Source: Colletes latitarsis (lineage: Eukaryota; Arthropoda; Insecta; Hymenoptera; Colletidae). Taken from it: 64,000 nucleotides of DNA. The notes below the pieces were generated by a model that worked only from the letters and a program-made list of their open reading frames with translations, made no database searches and was not told the origin of the DNA. Shown piece after piece: positions 13,201 to 23,473 of the stretch (its first letter is position 1; each line of letters starts with the position of its first letter). The stretch is taken from positions 7,812,001-7,876,000 of the forward strand of contig NC_135141.1 in assembly GCF_051014445.1 (NCBI RefSeq), in the 5' to 3' direction. The position numbers and the translations under genes are program-made.

Positions 13201-13296
13201 ATGGCCTCGTACGGCGGCAAAGATACGGGGCGCGCAGAGGCGCCCCTAAGCGCTGGAAGTGGAGGCCTGGAGGAGGCCGCGGCTGAGACCCGATAA
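10288..13296 (+). pseudogene. LINE ORF1 (gag-like nucleic-acid-binding protein), frameshifted
   Basis: Coding character moves through several frames. A start ATG at 10288 (MDLNSQNQQ) gives way near 10330 to another frame open to 10604 (ending VPRDRSFR). A third frame runs from about 10514 to about 11730, with a basic RKRKRK patch and an acidic/charged coiled-coil-like middle (residues such as LEKRLEVADK). A fourth carries the proline/alanine/lysine-rich hinge and continues to the end, interrupted by one TAG at 12103-12105. The C-terminal part has three zinc knuckles: CHRCLEFGHVRQRC, CYRCGGDSHTAWEC and a wider CPLC...H...C. In this clade ORF1 coats the RNA and, in telomeric members, directs particles to the target. 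There are at least three shifts and one stop, so it is inactive as written. It ends in TAA overlapping the ORF2 ATG. Confidence 0.85.
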
Positions 13297-13298
13297 TG
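13294..13298 (+). promoter_or_regulatory. TAATG stop-start overlap between ORF1 and ORF2
   Basis: The ORF1 stop TAA (13294-13296) shares its last A with the ORF2 ATG (13296-13298). A UAAUG junction of this type is known to drive termination-reinitiation of ORF2 in the silkworm telomeric element SART1. The same mechanism is inferred here from sequence identity of the junction alone. Confidence 0.8.
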
Positions 13299-16200
13299 TC
13301 TCAACGCCTCCTCCAGGTCAATTTGAACCACTGCCGGGGGGCCCAGGATCTTATGCTCCAAACCCTCCGGCAGTGGAACGTCGGGATGGCCGTGATCGCC
13401 GAGCCCTATCGTGTCCCTAAACACCCAGCTTGGGTGGGGGACCTTAACGGTGTCTCGGCGATCACTTGGCAGTACGGGGGCGGCACGCTGCCGTGCTCCG
13501 TTGTTGGGAGGGGCCACGGGTTTGTGGCGGTGAAGTGGGGGGAACTGATGGTTGCCGGGTGTTACGCGTCGCCCGCTATAGGCCTCAGCGAATTTGAGGC
13601 GTCCCTCGACGAGGTGGGGAGATGCATCTCCCCACATCTCGCCAGTGGGGTACTCGTCCTGCGCGATTTTAATGGCCACGCTGCAGCATGGGGCTGCCCC
13701 ACGACGACCGTGAAGGGCGACGCGATGCTCGTATGGGCGGCTGGTCACGGCCTCGTAGTATTGAATGAGGGGGCCGTGAGCACGTGCGTGCACGCGCGGG
13801 GCGAGTCGATCGTCGACATTTCGTTGGCGGGCCCTGCCATAGCGCGCCGTGTGTCCGACTGGAGGGTCGCGGAAGAGGTGGCCACGTTAAGCGACCACCT
13901 CTATATTACGTTCTCCATATCCGCGACCCCCGGCGTAAATGGACCGCGCCAACCCGGCAGGGAAGCACACCCGGCGCCACGCTGGTCCACCAAGAGGCTG
14001 GACTCGGACGCCCTTGCGATGGCAGCCTCCGTTGTGGCATGGCAGGAGATGCCACGCTGGACCCTCGTCAATCCTTCTGCCGGGGCGCGTTGGTTCCGTG
14101 AGACTATGACGTCGTTGTGCGACGCAGTCATGCCGCGGGCCACCGCCCCGAGCCGCGGGGGGTCCGTGTACTGGTGGTCGGGCGACATCGAGGACTTACC
14201 CACTCGTTGCGTTGTCGCCCGACACCGGTACACCCGCGCCAGGAGACGGCGCGGGGTAACGGAGGCAGAGGTGGTGGGGTTGCGCTGGGAATTTTCCCTG
14301 GCGCGTAGAACCCTCCGCCGGGCCATCGCGACCGCAAAAGCCCAGGCATGGACGGAGCTCCTCGGCTCTCTGGATGCAAATCCATGGGGGCGCCCCTACC
14401 ATATGGTCGCAGGGAAGATGCGATCATGGGCGCCCCCGATCACAGACAGCCTCGACCCCCAGCTGCTCGGGGAAACTATGCGCGTCCTCTTCCCCGTTGG
14501 GGGAGAGGCGTTTCTGCATCCCCCCGAGCCACAGCCGGATCACCCGCCTTGGTGGTCCGACGAACTGGGGGTCTCCGAGGAGGAGCTGACCAGGGCCGTC
14601 CGGAGAATGGCAGCCAAGAAGACGGCGCCAGGACCAGACGGCATACCTGGCAGGGCCTGGGCTATAGCGGTGGGCGTCCTGGGGGCTGGATTAATACGCG
14701 TCTTCGACGCGTGCCTGCGGACCGGTCAGTTCCCCCCCATATGGAAGCTGGCGAGGTTGGTCCTCCTCCACAAGCCAGGGAAGCCCGCGAATTGTCCATC
14801 CGCGTTCCGACCCATTTGTCTGTTGGACGAGGCTGGAAAGATCCTCGAGCGGGTCATTGTATCCCGGCTCGAGGGGCACCTGTCCCGCGTCGGCACCGAT
14901 CTGGCCGACCGACAGTTCGGCTTTCGCCGGGGCCGCTCCACAGTCGACGCCATAGCGACTGTGCGGACCCTGGCGGAATCGGCAATCTCCCGGGGGGGGG
15001 GGGGGGGCGTTGGCAGTATCACTTGACATAGCCAACGCCTTTAACACCGTCTCCTGGGGGGCGATAGGTCGGGCACTCCAGTACCACCGAGTACCCGCCT
15101 ATCTATGCCGACAGATCGGGGATTATCTGCGGGGCAGGGTAGTCCAATATCCGGGTCGGAATGGGATGGAGCAGAGAGCGGTGCACCGCGGGGTTCCACA
15201 GGGGTCGGTCCTCGGGCCGCTCCTGTAGAACTTGGCGTATAACGTGGTGCTGCGGGCTGATCTCCCCGTCGGCGTGTCGTTGGTATGTTACGCCGACGAC
15301 ACCCTGGTGATAGCCGACGGGGATACATGGAGGAGGGCCGTGGCCCTAGCGGAGGAAGGGACGGCACGAGTCGTCGCCGAAGTAGAGCGTCTGGGGTTGC
15401 GCGTGGCACCTCAGAAGACCGAGGCCATCTGGCTGTGCAACGTCAGTGGTCGAGGGTTGCCGCGCCAGGCGTCTCTACGGGTGGGTGGAGCCCAAGTCGG
15501 GGTGGGGCGCCGGATGAAGTATTTGGGCCTCACCCTTGACAGCTACTGGCGGTTCGGGCATCATTTGGAAGGGTTGGGTCCCCATATTGAAAGGGCAGCG
15601 GCCGCGTTAGGTCGCATAATGCCAAATCTCGGGGGGCCCAACATGGCGGCACGGCGGCTGTATTTGGTAATCGTCCGGTCCATGGCGCTCTATGGCGCGC
15701 CAATATGGGCCGGCGGTCTGATGGCCAATCGGCGGGGTGCATTTGTACTCCGTCGGTTACAGAGGTTGGTCGCCATTAGAGTCGTGCGGGGTTATCGCAC
15801 GACCTCCTACACAGCCGCCACCTTGCTGGCGGGTTCCACACCGTTTCACCTGCTGGCGAAAATGGACGCAGAGGTCTATCAAAGCCTCTGCGACCTTCGC
15901 CAGCGTGGACCCGCACGGCGAGGAGGCCGCCAGGGCCCGAAGCCAGGCGCGGCGACGCGTCTATAGTCGGTGGCTGGTGTGGCTATCCAAGCCAGACCAG
16001 CGGGATGATCGCGTTGCCGCGGCGGTCCGTCCAGTATTTTACGCCTGGGTGGGCTGTAGCTGGGGTACGCCCACCTACCGCCTGACACAGCTACTGACCG
16101 GACACGGTTGCTTCGGTCGGTACCTGCATCGGATAGGGCGGGACGAGACGGCTGCGTGCCGTCACTGCAGGGGAAGGGAGGACACCGCGCAGCATACCTT

Positions 16201-16411
16201 GGAGTTTTGTCCGGCGTGGGCAGTCCAGCGCGGTGTCCTCGTTAAAGCGATTGGAGCGGGCCTCTCGCTGCCGGCCGTCATTCGTGCGATGGTCGGCATT
16301 GAGGAGGCGTGGGCGGCCATGGCCTTGTTTTGTGAAGAAGTCATGGCCGCCAAGGAGGACGCCGAAAGGGCGCGCGAACAGGTGGGGGGCAGACGTCGAC
16401 GCTGTCCGTAA
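13296..16411 (+). pseudogene. LINE ORF2: APE endonuclease - reverse transcriptase - CCHC, with two frameshifts and one stop
   Basis: About 1,038 codons of a polyprotein that nicks target DNA and reverse-transcribes the RNA at the nick. The first frame (13296-15026) holds the endonuclease: NLNH at residues 8-11, AEPY with E36, RDFNGH at 123-128, DIS at 174, SDH at 199-201. The G of the usual GDFN is R here. RT motifs follow: APGPDGI (444-450), RPICLLDEAGK, FGFRRGRSTVDAI (541-553). A 16-G run at 14992-15007 shifts the frame. The next frame has SLDIANAFNTVSW and GVPQGSVLGPLL, is stopped by TAG at 15226-15228 (probably a former Trp codon), then continues with YADD at 15289-15300 and MKYLGLTLD. 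A second shift near 15895-15912 leads to the last frame, with CRHC...H-x4-C typical of R1 ORF2 and the stop at 16409. The order is complete, but the gene is broken. Confidence 0.92.
14992..15007 (+). repeat. 16-G homopolymer inside the RT domain
   Basis: Sixteen consecutive G between the FGFRRGRSTVDAI motif and the SLDIANAF motif. The frame changes exactly here (frame of 13296 to frame of 15010), equal to one extra base or two missing. Homopolymers are error-prone in sequencing, so this shift may not be real. Confidence 0.9.
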
Positions 16412-16924
16412 GTCCCGCCACAGCTCCCCGTGGCAGGGGGAGCGCGAAGGGGTCGGTGATGGTGTTTGTGGTGTGAGGTGAGGGACTTTATCCCCTCATT
16501 CCCCCTCGCACCCAGCCAATCACCGAACCGGGAGCCCGTGGCAGGTGCCCCGTCTAGCGGGGGCGGCAGTGTTAGCCGGCCCCGCAGCCGTGGTCGCGAT
16601 CGGATGGGGGCCTGATCGCGGCTAGTAGCAACGGCACGCGTGGGGGCTACGTCGCGAGTGACCACGCGGCGTCGCCGGGGGGCAATCAGATTAGTTTGCC
16701 CCCCATTGGGGGGAGGAGGACCACATCTCCTCCCCCGGAAAGGGCCCGTAGTAGGGCGTTGCGCCAACGGGGAGAGTCACGGTAGTATCGCTAGCTTGGT
16801 TCCCGTGACTCTCCCCAGATAAAGGGCGCAGGCGGTCACCGTGGTGTTTTAGCCGGTAAGAGTCCGGCATTACCCCGGCCTCCCCCCCAGGGAGCCGGGG
16901 TGTCCATGAGGATTTCACCACGTT
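16412..16924 (+). other. LINE 3' UTR
   Basis: A GC-rich 3' untranslated region of about 510 bases ending CCACGTT before the poly(A). The stub at 19396-19916 is a second copy of almost exactly this region, so it is the part best sampled by retrotransposition. It carries a strong hairpin (16769-16816) and, closer to the end, a second imperfect one formed by CCCCGGCCTCCC and GGGAGCCGGGG near 16873-16902. Confidence 0.85.
16769..16816 (+). other. Conserved 14-bp hairpin in the LINE 3' UTR
   Basis: GGGGAGAGTCACGG at 16769-16782 pairs perfectly with CCGTGACTCTCCCC at 16803-16816 around a 20-base loop. In the stub copy (19739-19786) both arms are unchanged, while the loop differs at two positions (ATC/GTC and AGC/AGT). 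A 3' RNA structure recognised by the reverse transcriptase would explain this; that role is inferred. Confidence 0.75.
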
Positions 16925-16949
16925 AAAAAAAAAAAGTTGTGGGATGTGC
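16925..16949 (+). repeat. LINE poly(A) tail and right target-site duplication
   Basis: Eleven A (16925-16935) are followed by GTTGTGGGATGTGC (16936-16949), the right copy of the 14-bp target duplication, after which the satellite continues with CCGCATCTGG. Confidence 0.9.
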
Positions 16950-19395
16950 CCGCATCTGGCTCATACTTTCGCCATTTGCGCATACTTGTTGACCAGATCC
17001 ACGGATTGTTCTGGTTTGAATCACGTAGTAATGGGGTACCACACTGAAAGAGTCAATTAAACCTGGTTTCGATCAATACTTCAGAATATAACACTGGTTA
17101 GGTCTGGGTCAGGTCGGGGTCATGCCCGCATCTGGCTCACGATTTTGCCTTTATCGCATACTTGTTGGCTAGATCCTCCATTTTTTCTGGCTTGAATCAC
17201 GTAGTAGTGTGGTACCACACTGTAACATTCAATTAAACATGGTTTCGATCAATATTTTAGAGAATAACACCGGTTAGGTCTGGGTTATGCCCGTATCTGG
17301 CGCAAGATTTTGCCTTTTTCGCATACTTGTTGGCCAGATCCTGGATTTTTTCTGGTATCAATCACGTAGTAATGTGGTACCACACTGAAAGATTCAATGT
17401 AACCTGGTTTCGATCAATATATTAGAGGATAACACCGGTTAGGTCTGGGATAGCTCGGGTTTATGCCCGCAACTGGCTCATGATATTGCCTTTTTAGCAT
17501 TCTTGTTGGCCAGATCCTGAGTTTCTTCTGGTTTGAATCACGTACTAATGTGGTTCGACACTGAAACATTCTATTTAACCTGGTTTCGTTCAATATTTTG
17601 GCGGATAACACAGGATAGGTCTGGGATAGCACGGGGTTATGCCCTCATCTAGCTCATGATATTGCCTTTTTAGCATTCTTGTTGGCCAGTTTCTGGGTTT
17701 CTTCTGTTTTGAATCACGTAATAATATGGTACCACATTGAAACATTCAATTAAACCTGGTTTCGATAAATATTTTTGAGGATAATACCGGTTAGGTCCGG
17801 GATAGGTCGGGGTCATGCCCGCATCTGGCTCATGATTTTGCCTTTTTCCCATAATTCTTGGCCAGATCCAGGATTTTTTCTGGGTTGAATCACGTAGTAA
17901 TGTTGTACCTCACTGAAACATTCAATGAAACCTGGTTTCAATCAATATTTCAGTCGATAACACTGGTTAGGTCTGGCGTAGGTCGGGGTCATGCCCTCAT
18001 CTGGCTCATGATTTTTTGCCGTCATCGCATACTTGTTGGCCAGATCCTGGGCTTTTTTCTGGTTTAAATCAGGTAGTCGTTTGGTACCACAGTGAAACAG
18101 TCAATTAAACCTGGTTTCGCTAAATATTTTAGAGTAAAACGCCGATTACGTCTGGGTTAATTCTGGGTTATGCCCGCATCTGGCTCATGATAATGACTTT
18201 TTCGCATACTTGTTGGCTAGATCCTGGATCTCTTCTAATTTTGATCACGTAGTAATGTGGTACCACACTGAAACATTCAATTAAACCTGGTTTCGGTGAA
18301 TATTTTGGAGGATCGCACTGGTTAGGTCTGGGTTAGGTGTGGGATTGTGCCCGCATCTGGCCCATACTTCCGACTTTGGCGCATACTTGTTGGCCAGATT
18401 CACGGTTTTTTCTGGTTTGAATCACGTAGTAATGTGCTACTACACTGAAACAATCAATTAAACCTGGTTTCAATCAATATTTCAGAGGTTAACACTGGTT
18501 AGGTCTGGGATAGGTCGGGGTCATGCCCGCATCTGGTTCATGATATTGCCTTTAGAGCATTCTTGTTGGCCAGATCCTGAGTTTTTTCTGGTTTGTATCA
18601 CGTATTAATGTGGTTCCTCATTGAAACATTCAATTAAACCTGGTTTCGATAAATATTTTTGAGCATAACACCGGTTAGGTCTGGGTTAGGTCTTGGTTAT
18701 GCCCGCATCTGGCTCATGATTTCGACTTTTTCGCATACTTGTTGGACAGATCCAGTGTTTGTTCTGGTTTGAATCACGTAGTAATGTGGTACCACACTGA
18801 AACATACAATTAAACCTGGTTTCGATCAATATTTTCAAGGATAACACCGGTTAGGTCTGGGTTATGGCTGCATCTGGCTCAAGATTTTGCCTTTTTCGCA
18901 TACTTGTTGGCCAGATCTTGGATTTCTTCTGGTATCAATCACATAATAATGTGGTACCACACTGAAACCGGCAATTGAGACTGGTTTCAATCGATATTTT
19001 AGAGGATAACACTGGTTAGGTTTGGGGTAGGTCGGGGTCATGCCCGCATCTGGCTCATGATTTTGCCTTTATCGCATTCTTGTTGGCCAGATCCAGGGTT
19101 TGTTCTGGTTTGAATCACGTAGTAATGTGGGTACCACACTGAAACATTCAATTTAACCTGGTATCGATCAATTTTTTAGAGGATAACACTGGTTAGGTCT
19201 GGGGTAAGTCAGGTTCATGCCCGCATCTGGCTCATGATTTTCCTTTATCGCATACTTGTTGGCCAGATCCTGGATTTCTTCTGGCTTGTATCACGTAGTA
19301 ATGTTCTACCACACTGAAACATTCAACTAAACCTGGATTCAATCAATATTTTGGAGGATAACACTGGATAGGTCTGGGTTAGGTCTGGGTTATGC
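16936..19395 (+). repeat. Satellite array B, about 14 monomers
   Basis: Same family and orientation as array A but with more private substitutions per monomer. One monomer (KpnI anchors at 17211 and 17376) is 165 bp because it has a single GGTTAGGTCTG cassette; the next (17376 to 17552) is 176 bp with two. No gene is seen. Confidence 0.95.
19382..19395 (+). repeat. Left target-site duplication of the LINE stub
   Basis: GGTCTGGGTTATGC, repeated after the poly(A) at 19917-19930 as GGTCTGGGTTATGA. It starts right after TTA of the second cassette, the same phase as the duplication of the full-length element at 9882. Its image in the second tandem copy is at 25274-25287. Confidence 0.85.
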
Positions 19396-19916
19396 CGCTC
19401 CCCGTGGCAGGGGGAGCTCGAAGGGGTCGGTGATGGTGTTTGTGGTGTAAGGTGAGGGACTTAATCCCCTCATTCCCCCTCGCACCCAGCCCATCACCGG
19501 ACCTGGGGCCCGTGGCAGGGGCCCCGCCCATCGGGGGCGGCAGTTTTAGCCGGCCCCGCAGACGTGGTCGCGATCGGGTGGGGTCCTAGTCGCGGCTAGT
19601 AGCAACGGCACGAGGGGGGGCGACGTCACGTGTGACCGCGCGGCGTCGCCGGGGAGCAATCAGATTAGTTTGCCCCCCATGGGGGGAGGAGGTACTGTCC
19701 TCCCCCGGGAAGGGCCCGTAATAGGGCGTTGCGCCAACGGGGAGAGTCACGGTAGTGTCGCTAGTTTGGTTCCCGTGACTCTCCCCAGATAAAGGGCGCA
19801 GGCGGTCACCGTGGTGTTTTAGCCGGTAAGAGTCCGGCACTACCCCGGCCTCCCCCGCCCAGGGAGCCGGGGTGTCCATGAGGATTTCACCACGTTAAAA
19901 AAAAAAAAAAAAAAAA
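19396..19916 (+). mobile_element. 3'-UTR-only stub of the same R1-clade LINE
   Basis: 521 bp that match 16424-16935 of the full-length element with scattered substitutions (roughly nine tenths identical by eye) and end in a 20-base poly(A). It contains no coding sequence; the short frame on the opposite strand is a shadow. Extreme 5' truncation is the usual outcome of incomplete target-primed reverse transcription. A two-base CG of uncertain origin lies at the 5' junction before CTCCCCGTGG. Confidence 0.92.
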
Positions 19917-20626
19917 GGTCTGGGTTATGACCGCATCTGGCTCAAGATTTTGCCTTTATCGCATACTTGTTGGCTAGATCCTGGATTTTTTCTGGTTTGA
20001 ATCATGTAGTAATGTGGTACCACACTGAAACATTCAATTAAAACTGGTTTCGATGAATATTTTAGTGGATAACACCGGTCAGGTCTGGGATAGCACGGGG
20101 TTATGCCCGCATCTGGCACTTGATATTGCCTTTTTAGCATTCTTGTTGGCCAGATCCTGGATTTTTTCTGGTTTGAATCATGTAGTAATGTGGTACCACA
20201 CTGAAACATTCAATTAAACCTGGTTTCGATGAATATTTTAGTGGATAACACCGGTCAGGTCTGGGATAGCACGACGTTATGCCCGCATCTGGCACATGAT
20301 ATTGCCTTTTTAGCATTCTTGTTGGCCAGATCCTGAGTTTTTACTGGTTTGAATCACGTAGTAATGTGGTGCCACACTGAAACAGTTAATATAGCCTGGT
20401 TTCGATGAATATTTTAGAGTATAACACCCGTTAGGTCTGGGTTAGGTTTGGGGTATGCCCGCGTCTGGCTCATGATTTTGCCTTTTTCGCATACTTGTTG
20501 GCCAGATCCTGGGTTTTTTCTGGTTTGAATCAGGTAGTAATGTGGTACCACAGTGAAACAGTCAATTAAACCTGGTTTCGATGGACATTTTAGAGTATAA
20601 CAACGGTTAGGTCTGGGTTAGGTCAT
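19917..20626 (+). repeat. Satellite array C, about 4 monomers
   Basis: Begins with the right target duplication of the LINE stub and ends at the TIR element inside a cassette (GGTTAGGTC). Two adjacent monomers carry the rare GATAGCACG variant of the cassette. No gene is seen. Confidence 0.95.
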
Positions 20627-21084
20627 AGATGCCAGATTCAGCACCCGGTGCGATACTCACACATGGCAGATCACGCGTACGGGAGCTCGTGGAGTTTCGG
20701 AAAGTCGACAAAGGCAAACTGACACATGCCCTCTTTCTCGATTATTTCGAAGCTGCCCGAAGTAATTTCGGTCCGCCTCGTGGGAGTCGAGAGAGAAAGG
20801 CTCACATTTGTCTTCTCGCTCTTAACAACTGAAATCCGACCTCGCGTCTACGGCATACGATTTGGAATCTCGAGCCGCGATTTTCGACTGCCCAGGCATT
20901 TTTATTTTCCGACCTATGTAGGCGCACATAAGCAATGTACCCATAATGGAAAAAAAATTTTGCAAAATTTATTTTACGGAAATACACGTTTTAAGACCCC
21001 CTGATCATATTTTAATTATTGAAAAAAAAGAAATTTTTTGTTATTATTCCTATGTATGAGCGTACATATGTATATTATTAATAC
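20627..21084 (+). repeat. Left terminal inverted repeat
   Basis: Pairs with 23938-24396 in inverted orientation. The match is imperfect in the first 40 bases (the outer ends each carry a small GCACC...GGTGC dyad with different spacing) and then close to exact down to GTATATTATTAATAC. Confidence 0.88.
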
Positions 21085-21659
21085 AATTGAGTATAAATGG
21101 CTGAATGAATTTAAATGGAACTTTACATTTAAGTTTTATGTTCTCATTTCAAAGTCCGATTAGTCTTTGACTATAATCAGCCCATGGATAATAATGATTA
21201 TATCTCTTGTTTCATAGTTGTTCCGATACATAGGCGTAATTTATAAAAGATCTTTTAAATGTTTCATATAAATCTTGGGAAGAATTCAATTTTATGTAAG
21301 AAAAATTAAATAAACTTTTTCTTTATCTTCTCTAGAAAAGAAAAACTTAAATGAAATCTTATACATTATATGCTTACTTAAATCGCATTGAAAACGAATA
21401 CCGCAAATGTTTTAGAATAATGTGCAAAATGGTTTTACTCGCAAAGGGTTAATTGAGAAAAAATGCTTGGTAATTAAAAACAGCAGTAAGCAACTTAACC
21501 GGCTGGGATTTTCGCTAAAACAAATTGAAAACTCGATTCTAATAAGGGAAAGTTGAAATGGTACCCGATTTTGGGTTAAGTTTTACTGCAAGATATTATT
21601 AAAGTTATTATAGCTACTTATCTTCAAAAATAGAACCAAATTCACTAATAAGTAGTATG

Positions 21660-21745
21660 GTGTGAATGATGGGGTGTTTGGCTGTAAGTTCGAGCTTCTT
21701 TTGCTCTGCAGGATCGAACCCTGCTAAAAGAAATCTTTTTTTTTT
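21660..21745 (+). other. Paired small hairpins ending in a T run
   Basis: GAGCTTCTTTTGCTC and GCAGGATCGAACCCTGC are two consecutive small inverted repeats, followed within 15 bases by a run of ten T (about 21735-21744). It superficially resembles the 3' half of a pol III gene, but no complete A box/B box or cloverleaf could be drawn. Function unknown. Confidence 0.3.
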
Positions 21746-22040
21746 TAATTATATTTTAATCGTACACTAAATGCGACATTATATTTTTGTCTGATCTTCG
21801 AATATTTTTTTTTAAAGTTGAATTTACCAATTACATTTGTTACGTATGCCGAACGTTTCGTTCCCCAATTTTTCTGTACCACTTGCGTGCATTAGGAAAA
21901 CGCCCTGCTACTTATCTACCCTTTGGAATGTAGAGTCAGTTCTCACGAGATACAGCTGCTCGGTGACTAACGCAATTCGGAGATTACCAAATATGGTAAT
22001 GTCTAACGTGCATTTCAATCCTCCCCCACGGATTTTTGGG

Positions 22041-22048
22041 TATATAAA
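22041..22048 (+). promoter_or_regulatory. TATA-like element inside the TIR element
   Basis: TATATAAA preceded by GGG and followed by CCCC, next to a short frame that does not resemble any known protein. It could be a core promoter captured or retained by the element; no convincing initiator was found at the usual +30 position. The duplicate is at 27933-27940. Confidence 0.3.
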
Positions 22049-22551
22049 CCCCTTGATTTTCTTACTCGGGGGATCATAATCGTACCGTCACGTTAGAGTC
22101 AACGTCACGTCTCTTGTCACGCGTATACGATTTGATAGTCAGTTGTATCTTGCGAGATCGGGCTACCGTACCCTTTCGTATCAAACCATATAGAATCCGT
22201 GAACCGGCATAAATTCTATTGCGGCTTTTATTTCCAACTGACATACCCCCGCATCGCCAGTGCGTCAACACCGTGCAAGGTCATTTTAGGTAAATATAAT
22301 CATTCTTTGATCGCGACATAAGATACACGAAACACTTGTATTTTATTTGTTGATTTAAGAATATATCTACTTTTATTATCAAATCAGAGTTATCCAACTT
22401 CTTTAACCCATAATTATATAAAGCGATTATTATTAGTTAAACGTTTCCATAATAATATAACCTTACCGCTCGGGTTATATTATACTTAATAATTCATAGT
22501 TACGAGTTGAATTAACACATCCCCAAATCCAAATACAACCTCTTACAACCT

Positions 22552-22926
22552 AGTGGCTCCTCGATTACGCATCGAGTTCGTCCACGCAATCTATTACCAT
22601 CCCAGCGGCTCCCCGATTACGCATCAGGTTCGTCCGCATCCTACAGCTCCCTGATTCCGCATCGAGTTCGTCTGCGTTTCTTCCAACCACCTAGCAGCTC
22701 CCCGATTTCGCATTGGGTTCGTCTGCGTCGTTATCAACAATCCTAGTGACTCCCCGATTTCGCATCGGGTTCGTTCACGACGTTTCACCCTCCTACGGCT
22801 CCCTGGTTTCGTACCAGGTTCGTCCGTACGTGACTCCATCCCAGAGGCTCCCTGATTTCGCGTCAGGTTCGTCCTCGTTATCAACTATCCTAGCGGCTCC
22901 CCGATTTTGCATCGGGTTCGTCCGTG
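22552..22926 (+). repeat. Eight-unit hairpin minisatellite
   Basis: Eight irregularly spaced units of the type GGCTCCCCGATTTCGCATCG followed by GGTTCGTCC, about 40-55 bases apart. Each unit has the potential for a 5-bp stem and 7-base loop: CCCGA, TTTCGCA, TCGGG. Five of the eight units pair perfectly, including altered pairs CTCGA/TCGAG, CCTGG/CCAGG and CCTGA/TCAGG. On the minus strand the units read partly as RTNPMRNRGA-like peptides, but the frame is not kept between units. The second copy is at 28444-28818. Confidence 0.8.
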
Positions 22927-23473
22927 TACCTAACTAACAAATTGATACCATATTCCATACTCTCTCTCGCACTCGCCAGCCACGCGCGCTGCACGGCCCT
23001 GGCTCGTAACACATTTATCATGTGTTATTTTCAATATATGAAGTACATGAATCTAGATGGTATTTCTCGTAAAAACAGTCTAAACATAACAATTTTAAAC
23101 ACCACGTACATCTAATGAAAATTCTGTTTTCACAGAAATTACAAAATTTTGTATTTAACTCTGATGGAAAGGTCGCTTCATTTACATTGATATAATGTGA
23201 ATGATTTTCGGATTTCGATTTACTTGTACCTCGTACTTTTTACCTTATACTTCAGATAAAAAGGGATATAACTGGCTAAAACAGTTTTATGATAGTACCT
23301 GCTAACTCATGTTACTGTTCTAAAATGAAACGCTATGTTTTGTACCTTTAAAAATATTCGACTATGTCCTTTTCAAATTTAAAATCCAACCTATACTTTG
23401 TATCATACTGACAAACGGGATCACTATTCCTTTGTTTTTAAACGGTTTGATGGTGGGGATCTCGTGACTATTG

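Larger units (their letters stand above)
9896..16935 (+). mobile_element. Full-length R1-clade (TRAS/SART-like) non-LTR retrotransposon, decayed
   Basis: A 7.0-kb GC-rich element in plus orientation: 5' UTR, ORF1 with three CCHC-type knuckles, ORF2 with APE endonuclease, reverse transcriptase and a C-terminal CCHC, structured 3' UTR and an 11-base poly(A). A 14-bp target duplication brackets it, so both ends are defined. Both ORFs are damaged (details in their entries), so this copy is not autonomous unless the homopolymer shifts are sequencing errors. The R1 clade is largely an arthropod group and several of its families are target-specific. TRAS and SART insert in TTAGG telomere repeats. 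Here the target is a telomere-like 11-mer inside the satellite. Confidence 0.93.

Noticed and set aside
12580..13793. Long minus-strand frames opposite ORF1 and ORF2 (190 and 331 codons)
   Set aside because: A GC-rich antisense effect; their translations are low-complexity and match no domain, while the plus strand has zinc knuckles and endonuclease motifs.
21660..21745. tRNA or pol III gene in the TIR element
   Set aside because: There is a T-arm-like GCAGGATCGAACCCTGC and a T run, but no cloverleaf, D arm or acceptor stem could be drawn on either strand.
22624..22884. 86-codon minus-strand frame over the minisatellite
   Set aside because: The peptide repeats come from the DNA units and the frame is not maintained from unit to unit; no start context or domain supports a gene.
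22552..22926. CRISPR-like array
   Set aside because: Units are degenerate, spacing is irregular and the context is eukaryotic transposon DNA. It is a minisatellite.
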